Shown: positions 16,297-25,705 of the stretch, piece by piece | Layout: every line of letters starts with the position of its first letter | How positions within the stretch are numbered: the first letter of the stretch is position 1 | The notes under the pieces: generated by a model | Told to the model about the DNA's origin: nothing | Databases searched by the model: none | Seen by the model: the letters and a program-made list of their open reading frames with translations, nothing else | NCBI GenBank assembly: GCA_003612485.1 | Contig: RAZA01000019.1 | Span: 1 to 64,000 of the forward strand | Reading direction: 5' to 3' | Length of the DNA stretch: 64,000 bases | Source of the DNA: a bacterium D16-50 | GTDB lineage: Bacteria; Bacillota; Clostridia; Lachnospirales; Lachnospiraceae | Program-made: the position numbers and the translations under genes

Positions 16297-16306
16297 CTTC
16301 ACTCCT

Positions 16307-17794
16307 TTAAAACAGCGCATACTGTTCGTTCTTCCGTTTGATCAGCCAGTTGGTGGCCACAACAACCACCAGCCCGAATACCGATTGATAAAGGCCGGCC
16401 GCCGTGCCCAGCCCTATGCTCAGGGGCTGCGTCATAGTGATGCGGTACACATAGGTGTCTATGATGTCCGTGACCCTATAGAGTATGCCGTTGGTTCCCA
16501 CCATCTGGTAGAACAGCTCGAACTGCCCCCGCATGATTCCCCCCAGCGAATACAGCAGCAGAATGATGAAGGTGGGCTTTAAGAGCGGCATGGTGATATA
16601 GCGTATCTGCTGAAAGACATTTGCCCCATCCACTCTGGCGGCCTCGTAGAGTTCTCCGTCGATTCCCATGATGGAGGCCAGATAGACTACCATGCCATAC
16701 CCAACGCCCTTCCACAAATTGAATAGAATAATCAGCATGGGCCAATACGCCGGGGTATTGTAAAAGTCGATTTTGGTGCCCCCCCAGGCTGTGATCAGGC
16801 TGTTGATCACGCCATAATCATATTCAAACATATTGTACACCAGCACCTTCAGCAGAACGTAGGACACGAAATAGGGCATGAACATCAAGGTCTGGGTGAT
16901 CTTCTTGAACCATTTCCCCAGCACCTGACTCACCAGTATGGCAAAGAAGATCTGGGTGAGATTGCCCAGCAGAATGAATGCCACATTGTACAGAACCGTA
17001 TTCCTGATCAGGCGGACCAAGTCGCCCTTGAACAAAAACTCGAAATTCTTAAATCCCACGAAGGGGCTGGCCCACAGCCCGTCCCGGAAATTGAAGTTGG
17101 TAAAGGCATAGTACACGCCCACCATGGGAAGGTAGCTGTTGATCAGGAAGTACACGAATGTGGGAACCAGCATCAGAAACAGCACCCAGTTCTTGCGCAG
17201 CTCCTTCAGCAGGCCATGCTCATGGTAGAGCAGCCTCTCCCTCTTCTCCATCCTCTTGATCATCCCATAGGCCAGCGCAGACAGCGCCGCCACCAGATAA
17301 ATGACCGGGGAAGCTAAGAAGCCCTTCATGCCGTATGTGGCGTTGGCAAAGAACACAAAGCCCTGACTGGCCGCCGCCAGAAGGATGGCTAAAACCGTGG
17401 CGGCCCGGCCGCAGACATATAGGCCCAGATTGCCGTTTTTGTGTTTTTTGTTCCGAAGCACCCTCCAGAGATAGCTCAGCTGGAAATACCAGACTGCCAG
17501 CAGCAGAAGCAAGCAAATCATGGCATATAGCCCCAGCGCTCCCTGCTTTCCCTTCTCCACGAAGCTCAACAGATTGAAAATGCCGTAGCTCTGATACAGC
17601 TCTGCTGCCATTTCCCGGGTGATTCCCATCCGGGAAAACAGGGCCGAAATATTCACCAGCCGAATCCAGCTCACAAAGGGAAGGGAAAGCAATAGGCATA
17701 GAGCGCACAGAGCTGCCGAGAACAGCACTCCCGCCTTCCTGCCCTTCACCTCTCTCTCCATGGCCTCCTCCATCCGCAACCACTTCTCTCTCAT
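16307..17794 (-). CDS. CUT1 sugar ABC permease (LplB-like) with extra N-terminal membrane domain
   Basis: A 495-residue permease. Residues from about 195 to the end are a normal LplB-type permease with six helices and an EAA loop (YEAARVDGANVFQQ). The first 190 residues are unusual: four additional hydrophobic segments separated by a basic RNKKHKNG loop, with no motif I recognise. Usual length is about 300. The fusion is in frame and has a good ribosome site (AAGGAG, eight bases before the ATG). The extra domain could anchor a partner or stabilise the transporter. It lies ten bases upstream of the second permease. Confidence 0.88.
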   Translation of the reverse strand: MREKWLRMEEAMEREVKGRKAGVLFSAALCALCLLLSLPFVSWIRLVNISALFSRMGITREMAAELYQSYGIFNLLSFVEKGKQGALGLYAMICLLLLLAVWYFQLSYLWRVLRNKKHKNGNLGLYVCGRAATVLAILLAAASQGFVFFANATYGMKGFLASPVIYLVAALSALAYGMIKRMEKRERLLYHEHGLLKELRKNWVLFLMLVPTFVYFLINSYLPMVGVYYAFTNFNFRDGLWASPFVGFKNFEFLFKGDLVRLIRNTVLYNVAFILLGNLTQIFFAILVSQVLGKWFKKITQTLMFMPYFVSYVLLKVLVYNMFEYDYGVINSLITAWGGTKIDFYNTPAYWPMLIILFNLWKGVGYGMVVYLASIMGIDGELYEAARVDGANVFQQIRYITMPLLKPTFIILLLYSLGGIMRGQFELFYQMVGTNGILYRVTDIIDTYVYRITMTQPLSIGLGTAAGLYQSVFGLVVVVATNWLIKRKNEQYALF

Positions 17795-17859
17795 CGCATC
17801 AGCTCCTTCCGCCCGTTCCTGCGGGCCTTTCCCTTACAAGCATATCCGTCAGATCCCAT

Positions 17860-19593
17860 TCATTCTCCTGCCCGGTCCTCAATGGCGGCCCTCCTGCCGT
17901 TGATGGCGTTAAACAGACTCATGTCAAATTTCGCCTCCCGGTCGTAGGTGTAGAGACCGTTGACCTCCTGCTCCACATCATAGAGCTGGGTATAGCAAAA
18001 GCCGCACATATGGGGATTGTTCAAAAGGGTCTCCGTCAAGCCCTTGTAGCGGCCAAGAAACTCCTCCGGAGTCTGGGGCGTCTCCCCGTATCCCCAGTCC
18101 CTCTCCCCTGCCGTCCCCTCATCCCAGCGGATCCCGCCGTACTCGCTGATCATCACCGGAATCCCCTTCACGGGCGTCTGGCGGCGGGGATGGGTATCCC
18201 GCAGATCCCCGCCGGCTCCGAACAGGGCATAATGCTCCGCCAGCTTCTCCGGGTCCTGCTCATAATCGTGGAGATCGTAGATATCCGTGATCACATGATA
18301 GCTTCCGCTGGTGTCGATGCAGGGTCTGGTATCGTCATACAGCTTGGTGGCCTGATATACCACCCGCAGCAGATCTTCATCCTGCTTTCTCCCGTCGCAG
18401 TCCCAGGTTTCGTTAAACGGGCACCACCCTATAATGGCCGGATGGTTGAAATCTCGCTCCAGCACCTCCATCCATTCAGGCAGAAAAGCTTTCAGCGCCT
18501 CTGGCCTGCTGTAGTCCAGCCCCCAGCAGCCATGCTCCTCCCAGACCAAGTACCCAAGCTTGTCGCAGAGATACAGATATCTGGGCTCAAAGATTTTCTG
18601 ATGCAGTCTGGCCCCATTGAACCCTGCCGCCAGCGAGAGACGGATGTCTCTCTCCAGATCCTCCTCCGACGGAGCCGTGTAGATCCCTCCGGGATAAAAC
18701 CCCTGATCCAGTACCAGCCTTTGAAAGACAGGCCTATCGTTGATCAAAAATCTGTCGCCCTCTATGCGAAGCTCCCGCATGCCGAAATAGCTTTTGACCT
18801 TGTCCTCCCCGTAGGTCAGCTCCAGATCGTACAGCCTGCCTTGTCCCGGCTCCCACAGATGGGATTCCGTCAAGTCTAAGGTCAGGGCCACCACCTGCCC
18901 CTTTCCCTCCGCCTGTCCTCTGCCGCATTCCCTTCCCTCATAGAAGGCTCTAACCTCCAGCCTTTCCCGCCCCTGCACCTTCGCCTTGACGGTAAGCCGG
19001 TTCTCCCCAATATTGGGATAGTACTGCAGGGAACGGATATGGTTTGCGGGAACCCTCTCCAGCCACACAGTCTGCCAGATCCCCGTGGTTCGGGTGTAGT
19101 CGCAGCCTTGTGAAAAATATCCCGCGCTCTGCTTGCCTCTGGGCTGCAGCCCGCACCTTAGATCGTCTCTGGCGTTTACCACCAGATCGTTTTCCCCCTC
19201 CCGCACCAGATAGGTTATGTCAAACCAAAAGGAGGAGTAACCGCCCCGATGCTCCCCGGCCAGCCTGCCGTTCACCCAGACGCTGCAGGCATAGTCCACT
19301 GCGCCGAAATGGAGCAGGAGCCTTGTCCCGTCCAGTTCTTTTTTTAACATCAGCTTTCTATGATACCACACCGCAGGCATGAAATCCTTGTGCTCTATTC
19401 CACTGAGCCTGCTTTCCGGGCAAAATGGCACAATGATCTTGTCCGGAAAATCCGAATTTTCATGCAATTTTCTGTCTCTTCCGCTGTTTCCGTAATCTAT
19501 GTAGAAGTCCCACTCCCCGTTTAGATTCGTCCAGTCTTCCCTCTGCATCTGGGGCTGGGGATGTTCCGGCCTTGGCACTGTATGCAATTTCAT
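17860..19593 (-). CDS. Glycoside hydrolase family 2 (beta-glucuronidase/galactosidase type)
   Basis: A 577-residue GH2 enzyme without a signal peptide. It has a sugar-binding jelly roll (LNGEWDFYIDYG near the start), an immunoglobulin-like domain, then a TIM barrel with the acid/base in HPAIIGWCPFNETWD (Glu) and the nucleophile in MISEYGGI (Glu). The start at 19593 follows GGGGAAAG; the 12 earlier codons have no ribosome site. It is the first gene of the operon, next to the AraC regulator that probably controls it. The natural sugar could be galactose, glucuronate, mannose or arabinose; sequence alone does not say. Confidence 0.9.
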   Translation of the reverse strand: MKLHTVPRPEHPQPQMQREDWTNLNGEWDFYIDYGNSGRDRKLHENSDFPDKIIVPFCPESRLSGIEHKDFMPAVWYHRKLMLKKELDGTRLLLHFGAVDYACSVWVNGRLAGEHRGGYSSFWFDITYLVREGENDLVVNARDDLRCGLQPRGKQSAGYFSQGCDYTRTTGIWQTVWLERVPANHIRSLQYYPNIGENRLTVKAKVQGRERLEVRAFYEGRECGRGQAEGKGQVVALTLDLTESHLWEPGQGRLYDLELTYGEDKVKSYFGMRELRIEGDRFLINDRPVFQRLVLDQGFYPGGIYTAPSEEDLERDIRLSLAAGFNGARLHQKIFEPRYLYLCDKLGYLVWEEHGCWGLDYSRPEALKAFLPEWMEVLERDFNHPAIIGWCPFNETWDCDGRKQDEDLLRVVYQATKLYDDTRPCIDTSGSYHVITDIYDLHDYEQDPEKLAEHYALFGAGGDLRDTHPRRQTPVKGIPVMISEYGGIRWDEGTAGERDWGYGETPQTPEEFLGRYKGLTETLLNNPHMCGFCYTQLYDVEQEVNGLYTYDREAKFDMSLFNAINGRRAAIEDRAGE

Positions 19594-19781
19594 ATGCTTT
19601 CCCCTTCTTTTTGTATAATCGGAATCCACTATGCTGCTTATTCTTCGCCTTCACACTGCTGCAGCTCCTCTGTTTGCTGCTACTATGCTATATTATAATG
19701 GTTTTTCCAAAATAGTCTGGTCAAATTCAGCCTATATATGTATAAAAAACACCTATTTTTATGCTTTTTGAGCAAATATAG

Positions 19782-19809
19782 TTGCATCTTCACGTATCTA
19801 TTATATAAT
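19782..19809 (+). promoter_or_regulatory. Promoter of the araC-type regulator gene
   Basis: TTGCAT, 16-base spacer, TATAAT. The 275-base divergent gap (19594-19868) is AT-rich and must also hold the sugar operon promoter. On the minus strand there is a TATAAT (19699-19694 area) with only a weakly spaced TTGACC, which fits an activator-dependent promoter. Confidence 0.65.
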
Positions 19810-19868
19810 TTATACAAATACAGTTGACTTTTTAAACTACCACAATACCACAAGATCAGGAGGCTGCC

Positions 19869-20687
19869 ATGGCAGATATCTACAGAACGGCAAGAGAGGA
19901 GCATTATTTCTATCTGGGCCCCAGCACCTCTGAGTTCTCGCCCTTTTCCTCAGGCATCACCTTTGCGGACCCCAACTACCATATCATGCGCCCCAACGGG
20001 GATCATTATGTATTTGAATACATTCTAAACGGGCGCGGCTACATCTACTTCAACGAAGAAAAGGTATCCTTAGGCCCCGGAGCCGCCTACATCCTCCATC
20101 CCTGCACCTATCACCACTATTATTCCGACCCTCTGGATCCTTGGACCAAAATATGGCTCAACGCCCGGGGAATGCTGGTGCAGCATCTGCTCTCTGACTA
20201 CCGTCTAAACACCAACTGCTATATACGGAATTTCCGGGACAGCAAATATCTCTCACTGGCTCTGGAGGCTATGAAGACAGATCCCGTTCACTGCAAAAAC
20301 GATCTGGCCCTTTTCCTCCACCACCACATCCAATTGTTTTCAAACGCGCTGATCCGGGATCAGGAGAAAAACTCCCCGGCCTTCGCCATGAAATGCTTCA
20401 TTGAGCAGAACTTAAACCATGCCCTGAGCATCGGAGAGATCGCAGCCCATGTTCATCTCTCCCGTTCCAGAGCCAACGATCTGTTCCGGAAGGAATACCA
20501 GATCTCCCCCTACCACTATTATCTGTCCCTGCGTCTGGAGATCTCCATGAACCTGCTGCGTCAGACTTCCATGACGGTGCAGGAAATTTCCAACCATCTC
20601 GGCTTTCCGGACTACCATCACTTCACCGCCTTTTTCAAGAAGCGCTGCGGCGTCACACCCACCGCCTACCGGCTGGAAAACCGGTAG
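19869..20687 (+). CDS. AraC family transcriptional regulator of the sugar locus
   Basis: A 272-residue regulator. The N-terminal half is a cupin sensor (GYIYFNEEKVSLGPGAAYIL, HPCTYHHYYSDP), and the C-terminal 100 residues carry two helix-turn-helix motifs (LSIGEIAAHVHLSRSRANDLFRKEY and TVQEISNHLGFPDYHHFTAFFKKR in pieces). AGGAGG is five bases before the ATG. It is divergent from the GH2-permease-GH3-GH127 operon and probably activates it when bound to the breakdown sugar. Confidence 0.92.
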   Translation: MADIYRTAREEHYFYLGPSTSEFSPFSSGITFADPNYHIMRPNGDHYVFEYILNGRGYIYFNEEKVSLGPGAAYILHPCTYHHYYSDPLDPWTKIWLNARGMLVQHLLSDYRLNTNCYIRNFRDSKYLSLALEAMKTDPVHCKNDLALFLHHHIQLFSNALIRDQEKNSPAFAMKCFIEQNLNHALSIGEIAAHVHLSRSRANDLFRKEYQISPYHYYLSLRLEISMNLLRQTSMTVQEISNHLGFPDYHHFTAFFKKRCGVTPTAYRLENR

Positions 20688-20698
20688 AAGCAAAAAAG

Positions 20699-20727
20699 TT
20701 GCGGAGGCATGGCCGCTGTGATAAAAT
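20699..20727 (+). promoter_or_regulatory. Promoter of the Sir2 gene
   Basis: TTGCGG, 17-base spacer, TAAAAT, about 115 bases before the Sir2 start. It gives Sir2 its own transcript despite the araC gene just upstream. Confidence 0.55.
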
Positions 20728-20840
20728 ATCAAAAAAGAGCCGGGCCCATGGAATAACCCGTGCATGTCCTCCGGGCTGTCCTGCTCACGGCACAACAAAC
20801 AACACATCATCGAAAAAGCGAAAAGAGGGAAGGGAACAAG

Positions 20841-21569
20841 ATGAAGGATTATCAGGAAGCGATCAATGAGCTGAAAACCATTGTGGAAAGCCATGACAAC
20901 ATCGTATTTTTCGGCGGGGCAGGGGTGTCCACAGAAAGCGGCATACCGGACTTCCGCAGTGTGGACGGGCTGTACCACCAGCAGTATGACTATCCGCCGG
21001 AAACCATTTTGAGCCATACCTTCTATAGGCGCAGGCCCGAAGAATTCTACCGCTTCTACCGCAATAAGATGCTGTTTCCGGACGCCAGACCCAATGCGGC
21101 CCACCTGAAGCTGGCCCAGCTGGAGGCTCAGGGAAAGGTCCGGGCAGTGATCACCCAGAACATCGACGGCCTGCATCAGGCGGCAGGCAGCAAGACCGTT
21201 CTGGAGCTCCATGGCTCCGTGCTGCGCAACTACTGTGAGAGCTGCGGCCAGTTCCATGATCTGGATTACATCCGAAACAGCTCAGGCGTGCCCAGATGCC
21301 AGAAGTGCAAGGGCCCCGTAAAGCCCGATGTAGTGCTGTATCAGGAAGGGCTGGATCAGAATACCATCAACGCCGCCGTGAGATATATCCGGGAGGCCAA
21401 AGTACTGATCATCGGAGGCACCTCTCTGGCCGTATACCCCGCCGCAGGGCTCATCGATTACTTCAACGGCCATAAGCTCGTGGTGATAAACAAGGCGCCC
21501 ACCCCCAAAGACGCCCATGCGGATCTGCTGATACAAGCGCCCATAGGCGAGGTCTTTTCACAGCTGTAA
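20841..21569 (+). CDS. cobB: NAD-dependent protein deacylase, Sir2 family
   Basis: A 242-residue sirtuin. The Rossmann NAD site is GAGVSTESGIPDFRS (about residues 22-36), the catalytic segment is TQNIDGLHQAAG, followed by ELHGS. A zinc site is formed by CESCG and CQKCKG. The enzyme removes acetyl or other acyl groups from lysines, consuming NAD+. The start at 20841 is chosen because AGGGAAC precedes it; the 27 upstream codons have no homologous feature. It follows the AraC gene but has its own promoter, so a link to the sugar locus is not implied. Confidence 0.93.
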   Translation: MKDYQEAINELKTIVESHDNIVFFGGAGVSTESGIPDFRSVDGLYHQQYDYPPETILSHTFYRRRPEEFYRFYRNKMLFPDARPNAAHLKLAQLEAQGKVRAVITQNIDGLHQAAGSKTVLELHGSVLRNYCESCGQFHDLDYIRNSSGVPRCQKCKGPVKPDVVLYQEGLDQNTINAAVRYIREAKVLIIGGTSLAVYPAAGLIDYFNGHKLVVINKAPTPKDAHADLLIQAPIGEVFSQL

Positions 21570-21610
21570 AACAATAGAAGCCGCGCTTTGCAAGCCTAAA
21601 TTGTCATGAA
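21570..21610 (+). repeat. Interspersed palindromic repeat, copy 2 of 3
   Basis: Begins directly at the Sir2 stop: AACAATAGAAGCCGCGCTT and ends ATTGTCATGAA, closely matching copies 1 and 3. The right inner arm is degenerate (CTAAATTG instead of TTCTATTG), so pairing is weaker here. Confidence 0.8.
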
Positions 21611-21626
21611 CAAGCACAAGCGAAGG

Positions 21627-21665
21627 CCGGGGCCGGATTCCGTATGAAACAGAATCCGGCCCCGG
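21627..21665. terminator. Terminator hairpin between sir2 and the DUF4132 gene
   Basis: A 14-bp GC-rich perfect stem (21627-21640 with 21652-21665) around 11 bases lies between two convergent genes. It probably serves both, although U-runs are short. Confidence 0.7.
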
Positions 21666-21677
21666 TCTTGATTAAAG

Positions 21678-24600
21678 CTATTTTTTCTTCTTCCAGTTTT
21701 CATTTCTTTCTTTGCTGGCTGCCGTAGCCCGGGAAAGCTGAAGTACCACCTCGCTGAAGTACCGCTCCGGCACCTCCTTCAGGAAGCAGGAGTTGCTGTC
21801 ATTGGCTTCATCATAGACATAACTGCCCCTCTTGATTCCGCCTTCTCCGTCGGCGCCCCCCGTCTTATAGAATCTGGTCTCATAGACCGTAACGTCCTCG
21901 TTGAAGCCGCCTACAAAGCTGCCGGAGAAATGAAGCTCAACCCCCATGGAAAGCTCCTTGTCCTCTCTGTAATAACTGTAGAAGCCTCCCCCGTCCTGCA
22001 CGGAGCCGCGATACCATCCCATGGCCAGAAGCTTGCCGCTCAGGGACAGATCATTCACGATCACGCCGCCGAACCGCTCCAGACTCTTTTCGTTCTGCTC
22101 CTCCTGCGTCCTATAGTACACTTGTCTGTCCAGCTGCTCGATGGGCTGGGCGATCTCATAGTCCTCCAGCTGCTCCTTCCAAGTCTTCAGGGAATCCTCC
22201 GTCATCTCGATGGGGTGCACAAGTCCTATGAGCATGCTCTGCTCCTCAGGCAGCTGGAATTCCTCCTCGTCCTCCGTGTTGAAGGAGCCGTCTTCCATGT
22301 ACCGGAAACTGTTCACCAGCTCATGGTTCTCATAGACGCCCCATATGAGTCCGATGGCAAACTGGTGCATGACGGGATTTTTCACGAACAGATTTCTCCA
22401 AGCCTCCACGCTCCACAGCCTCCCGGTGGACAGCGCCATCTCAAGGCGCATCTTCTGGCTGGACACCGTGACCTTCATCTGCTTCTTCATCAGCTTGAAT
22501 TCCTCGTATGCCGCAGCTGCCTTCTCCTCCTCATCCCGCTTTCCCGGCGCAGGAAGATTCTTCAGCTTCTTGCCGCTCTCGTCGAAGACCTCTATCTCAA
22601 GCGCCGTGGTGATGGTCACGGTAAACTTCCGTCCGCCATAGTCAAAAGTGCGCTCCATGTTCTCGTCAAAGCCCAGATTGGGCACGATCCTGTCCGCAAG
22701 CTCCTCGGTGGTAATGCCCAGCTGGGAGGCGGCGAAGTCCAGCGCGCTCCCTGCAGCGGCCCGGACCTGCTTGAACTTGAACTTCCGGGCGATGCCGTCC
22801 ACCACCAGTAGGGCCTGCGGCAGAGGGTTCAGAGCCAGCGCCTGCACTGCCTCCGAGGCTATGGCGCCTCTGGCGGCCTGAGGCCACTCCTGAATCTGGT
22901 GCTGCAGCTTGTTGACAATATCCGCTCCCCCGTGGATGGCGGCGGCATAAAGCACCCACCGCTTCTTGGACTCCGCTCCCCCTTCCAGCCATTTGTCAAA
23001 AAGCTCATTGGCATAGACGGCAAGCTCTTGTTCTTTCAGCCCCTCCGCAAGGGTTTTTGCACCGGGGCTCACTCCGAGAGGCGACATGGAGGAATAACAG
23101 AGGAATATAGCCTGAAGGTACTCCTCCGACGCCTCCTCCCCGGTCTTTTTATGTACCTTGGAGAAGGGTGTCTCATAGGCCCAGGCAAGAGCCCTCTTCT
23201 TGCCCCCCTTATGCATCTCTTTCACCAGATCCTCCTGCGTCAGGGCGCTTCCTCCGGCCTTCTCGCCTCCCTCCACCTTCAGAACCGTCTCCAGCAGAGT
23301 TCTCACCTTGCCGTTCTTCTCCTTTTCCAGAGCGGCCTCAAATACCGGCTTGTACTTCTGATCGTCCCATTTTGCCAGAACCCGGATTGCTACCTCTCTG
23401 TCCGCCGCCTTTTTGGAGGCAAGGAGCTTTTGGATGTCCTCCTCCCATTCCTTTCTCTCATAAAGCACCTGCAGCAGCTCCTCTTTCACCGCTTTTGAGC
23501 TGTCCTGCGCAAAGCCCAGAATCACATCCTTATAATCCAGCGGATCTTCCCCCAGCACCATAATGCCGAAGCTCCTGCCCGTGCTTGCGGCATTCCGGAA
23601 GGCAGTTGTCATCTCCTCCGGCCTCTCCTCCAGATACTTCCGGAATATCTTTTTTGCGGCAGCGCTGAGGTTCTTTTTATGTTCCTCCGAATAAAAGGCC
23701 TCCCACATATCGGAATAGGCGTCCAGCTGGCTTCTGAGAGCCAGCCCCGCCTTGTTCACCCTATCGAACAGCTCTTCCGTCCTTTTCTCGTCCAGCTTTC
23801 CGCCTTTTACCAGATAGGAGGTGCGGGCGAAGCATCTGCAGATGATCAGCACAATCTCGCACCTGACGCTGAAATCATCATTGCCGTAGCGCTTCTGATA
23901 ACTCTCCAGAATCTGCCATTGCTGGGACAGCCTCCAGCTGTCCTTCTGGATCAGGCTGTTCTCGCAGGCGTAGAGGGTCTCGATCCCGGCCTCTCCCGTC
24001 AGATAGCTTTTCACGTCGCTTTTCGCAATGGGCTCCACTATCTCTACGAACCTCCCGACCACCTTCCCCTGCTGTCTTGAAGACTCCCTATCCTTCCTCT
24101 CCGCGTAAGCGCTAGGATCCAGCTCCTTTACCATAGCGGACATCAAGTTATAGGTATCAAAATCGGCCTCCTCCATTCCCACCATGAAAGTCTGTCTGTT
24201 GCGCTGAAACTGCGCTTTCAGAATTTCCATGAGTCTCTTTCCGCCAGCCCAATTGATGTATCTCTTGGGATCCAGACCGAAGATCAGGTCAAAATTCCCG
24301 CCCTGATACCGGATATCTCCTCTGATGTCCATAAACTCCGCCACTCCAAGCATCCCCTCAGGATCGGCCGCGAAGCATAGAGCCGCCACGTTCCTGAGGC
24401 AGGGCGACAATGCGAAGCTCACATAGGCGGTGCCCCCCAGAAGGCGCATCAGATATCTGTTGATTGGCCTATGCTTTTTAGCCAATCCCAGAATTCTCCC
24501 GTCCACTTCGTCCCTACGCAGGGCATTTTCGATCTCCCTCAGAACAAGATCCGGCAGCCTTCCATTGAACAGATTCTTGATGCTGTTTACGGTAATGTCC

Positions 24601-25277
24601 TCACAGCGCCGCAGAATCGCGGCATCCACGGAGGTCATCTGCGCCCCTGCCAGCCCCTGCAGCTCCAGCGCCTTTGCGATGCCTGTCGACTTCCCCTCAT
24701 TGGCGGCCTTTTCCTCCACCCGCAATCTGGCATCGGGATATTGCATGTAAAAATAGGCGGCGGCAATGAACAGCTCTCCCTCAGGGGTCTCATGCTGGCA
24801 CTCTATGGCCTGACGAAGAACCTCCTGCTGATTGTCCGCCAGCTGGATAAGACTTTTCAGGTTATGGGCAGTAATCTGATACTCCGCTCCCGCTGCCTTG
24901 GCCCCATACATTGCCGTGGCTTGGACGGCATTTGAAAATATGTCGCAGCTGGAAGTGTAGCCCATGTAGGGGAACAGCTCGTTTCCGCTGGTTCTGCCCG
25001 CTGCGAAAAGAATGTCGGCCAGCTTCCGGGCCAGATCCTTCCTGCCCTTGCTTTCAAGCTCCCGAAAGTGCTGTGCGAATCTGTTGGCCATGTCTCCTGA
25101 CACGGACGCCAGATCTCTCAAGGGAAAACTGCTTATAGGGCTCTTCCCCCCAGCCTCCTGCTCCTCTTCCTCCGAAAGGTACTCTTCCGCCGCTTCCAGC
25201 TCCTGCGGCGTAAACACCTTCGCATCCTCCAGAAGCTCCAAAATCTTCTGGATTCTCTGTTCTTGTGGATTGATCAT
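21678..25277 (-). CDS. DUF4132 domain protein (YehI/MolR-like)
   Basis: A 1199-residue soluble protein. The first 800 residues are mostly alpha-helical with HEAT-like stretches (for example REVAIRVLAKWDDQ, VKEELLQVLYERKEW). The C-terminal part (about 860-1160) carries the DUF4132 region, with WSVEAWRNLFVKNPVMHQFA and LIWGVYE, related to E. coli YehI/MolR. A GGAGG lies eight bases before the ATG. It is the last gene of the set headed by the MoxR ATPase. No enzymatic motif is visible. As the largest member it may be a scaffold or substrate of the ATPase/VWA pair. Function is unknown in the family; the call rests on context and the C-terminal domain. Confidence 0.8.
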   Translation of the reverse strand: MINPQEQRIQKILELLEDAKVFTPQELEAAEEYLSEEEEQEAGGKSPISSFPLRDLASVSGDMANRFAQHFRELESKGRKDLARKLADILFAAGRTSGNELFPYMGYTSSCDIFSNAVQATAMYGAKAAGAEYQITAHNLKSLIQLADNQQEVLRQAIECQHETPEGELFIAAAYFYMQYPDARLRVEEKAANEGKSTGIAKALELQGLAGAQMTSVDAAILRRCEDITVNSIKNLFNGRLPDLVLREIENALRRDEVDGRILGLAKKHRPINRYLMRLLGGTAYVSFALSPCLRNVAALCFAADPEGMLGVAEFMDIRGDIRYQGGNFDLIFGLDPKRYINWAGGKRLMEILKAQFQRNRQTFMVGMEEADFDTYNLMSAMVKELDPSAYAERKDRESSRQQGKVVGRFVEIVEPIAKSDVKSYLTGEAGIETLYACENSLIQKDSWRLSQQWQILESYQKRYGNDDFSVRCEIVLIICRCFARTSYLVKGGKLDEKRTEELFDRVNKAGLALRSQLDAYSDMWEAFYSEEHKKNLSAAAKKIFRKYLEERPEEMTTAFRNAASTGRSFGIMVLGEDPLDYKDVILGFAQDSSKAVKEELLQVLYERKEWEEDIQKLLASKKAADREVAIRVLAKWDDQKYKPVFEAALEKEKNGKVRTLLETVLKVEGGEKAGGSALTQEDLVKEMHKGGKKRALAWAYETPFSKVHKKTGEEASEEYLQAIFLCYSSMSPLGVSPGAKTLAEGLKEQELAVYANELFDKWLEGGAESKKRWVLYAAAIHGGADIVNKLQHQIQEWPQAARGAIASEAVQALALNPLPQALLVVDGIARKFKFKQVRAAAGSALDFAASQLGITTEELADRIVPNLGFDENMERTFDYGGRKFTVTITTALEIEVFDESGKKLKNLPAPGKRDEEEKAAAAYEEFKLMKKQMKVTVSSQKMRLEMALSTGRLWSVEAWRNLFVKNPVMHQFAIGLIWGVYENHELVNSFRYMEDGSFNTEDEEEFQLPEEQSMLIGLVHPIEMTEDSLKTWKEQLEDYEIAQPIEQLDRQVYYRTQEEQNEKSLERFGGVIVNDLSLSGKLLAMGWYRGSVQDGGGFYSYYREDKELSMGVELHFSGSFVGGFNEDVTVYETRFYKTGGADGEGGIKRGSYVYDEANDSNSCFLKEVPERYFSEVVLQLSRATAASKERNENWKKKK

Positions 25278-25367
25278 GACTTTTTCCTCCTATCTTTATG
25301 TCAAAATCCAAAGGATCCCGATTCTGCCGCCTACAACCAAACTCAGCCGAAATCTCAGCTGTAATGG

Positions 25368-25694
25368 TCAGCTATAATAGTCAAGTCCTCTGTCATATGC
25401 CGTTTTCTGACGGCAGAGGTACAGATATTCGTTGATCTTCACATACAGCTGCGCCAGACGGCCCGGCTGCTTTTCCATCTGATGGCGGCTTAAGGAGATC
25501 CCGTCATAAAGGCCGGAAAGCAGCTCCGCCAGACCAAAGCAGCCATATTGCCCCGCCAGCTCGGCCGCCCTTTTCATATCCCTCAAGGTGGCGTCATGCA
25601 CCGTGTCAAAACCGCTCTGGTACAGATCTTCCATCAGTCCCAGAACCTCCGCCGTCAATTCGTCTATAACCTCGTATTTCGATTTATGTTCCAT
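25368..25694 (-). CDS. Small helical protein of unknown function in the MoxR/VWA cluster
   Basis: A 108-residue acidic/basic helical protein that I do not recognise. It has no signal peptide or membrane segment. It has a good ribosome site (AAGGAG, then ATG at 25694), follows the SWIM gene by 11 bases and precedes DUF4132 by 90 bases, so it belongs to the operon. Two short helices resemble a helical bundle (DELTAEVLGLMEDL; RLAQLYVKINEYLYLC). It could be an adaptor between SWIM and DUF4132 proteins. Confidence 0.72.
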   Translation of the reverse strand: MEHKSKYEVIDELTAEVLGLMEDLYQSGFDTVHDATLRDMKRAAELAGQYGCFGLAELLSGLYDGISLSRHQMEKQPGRLAQLYVKINEYLYLCRQKTAYDRGLDYYS

Positions 25695-25705
25695 GTCCAG
25701 ACTCC

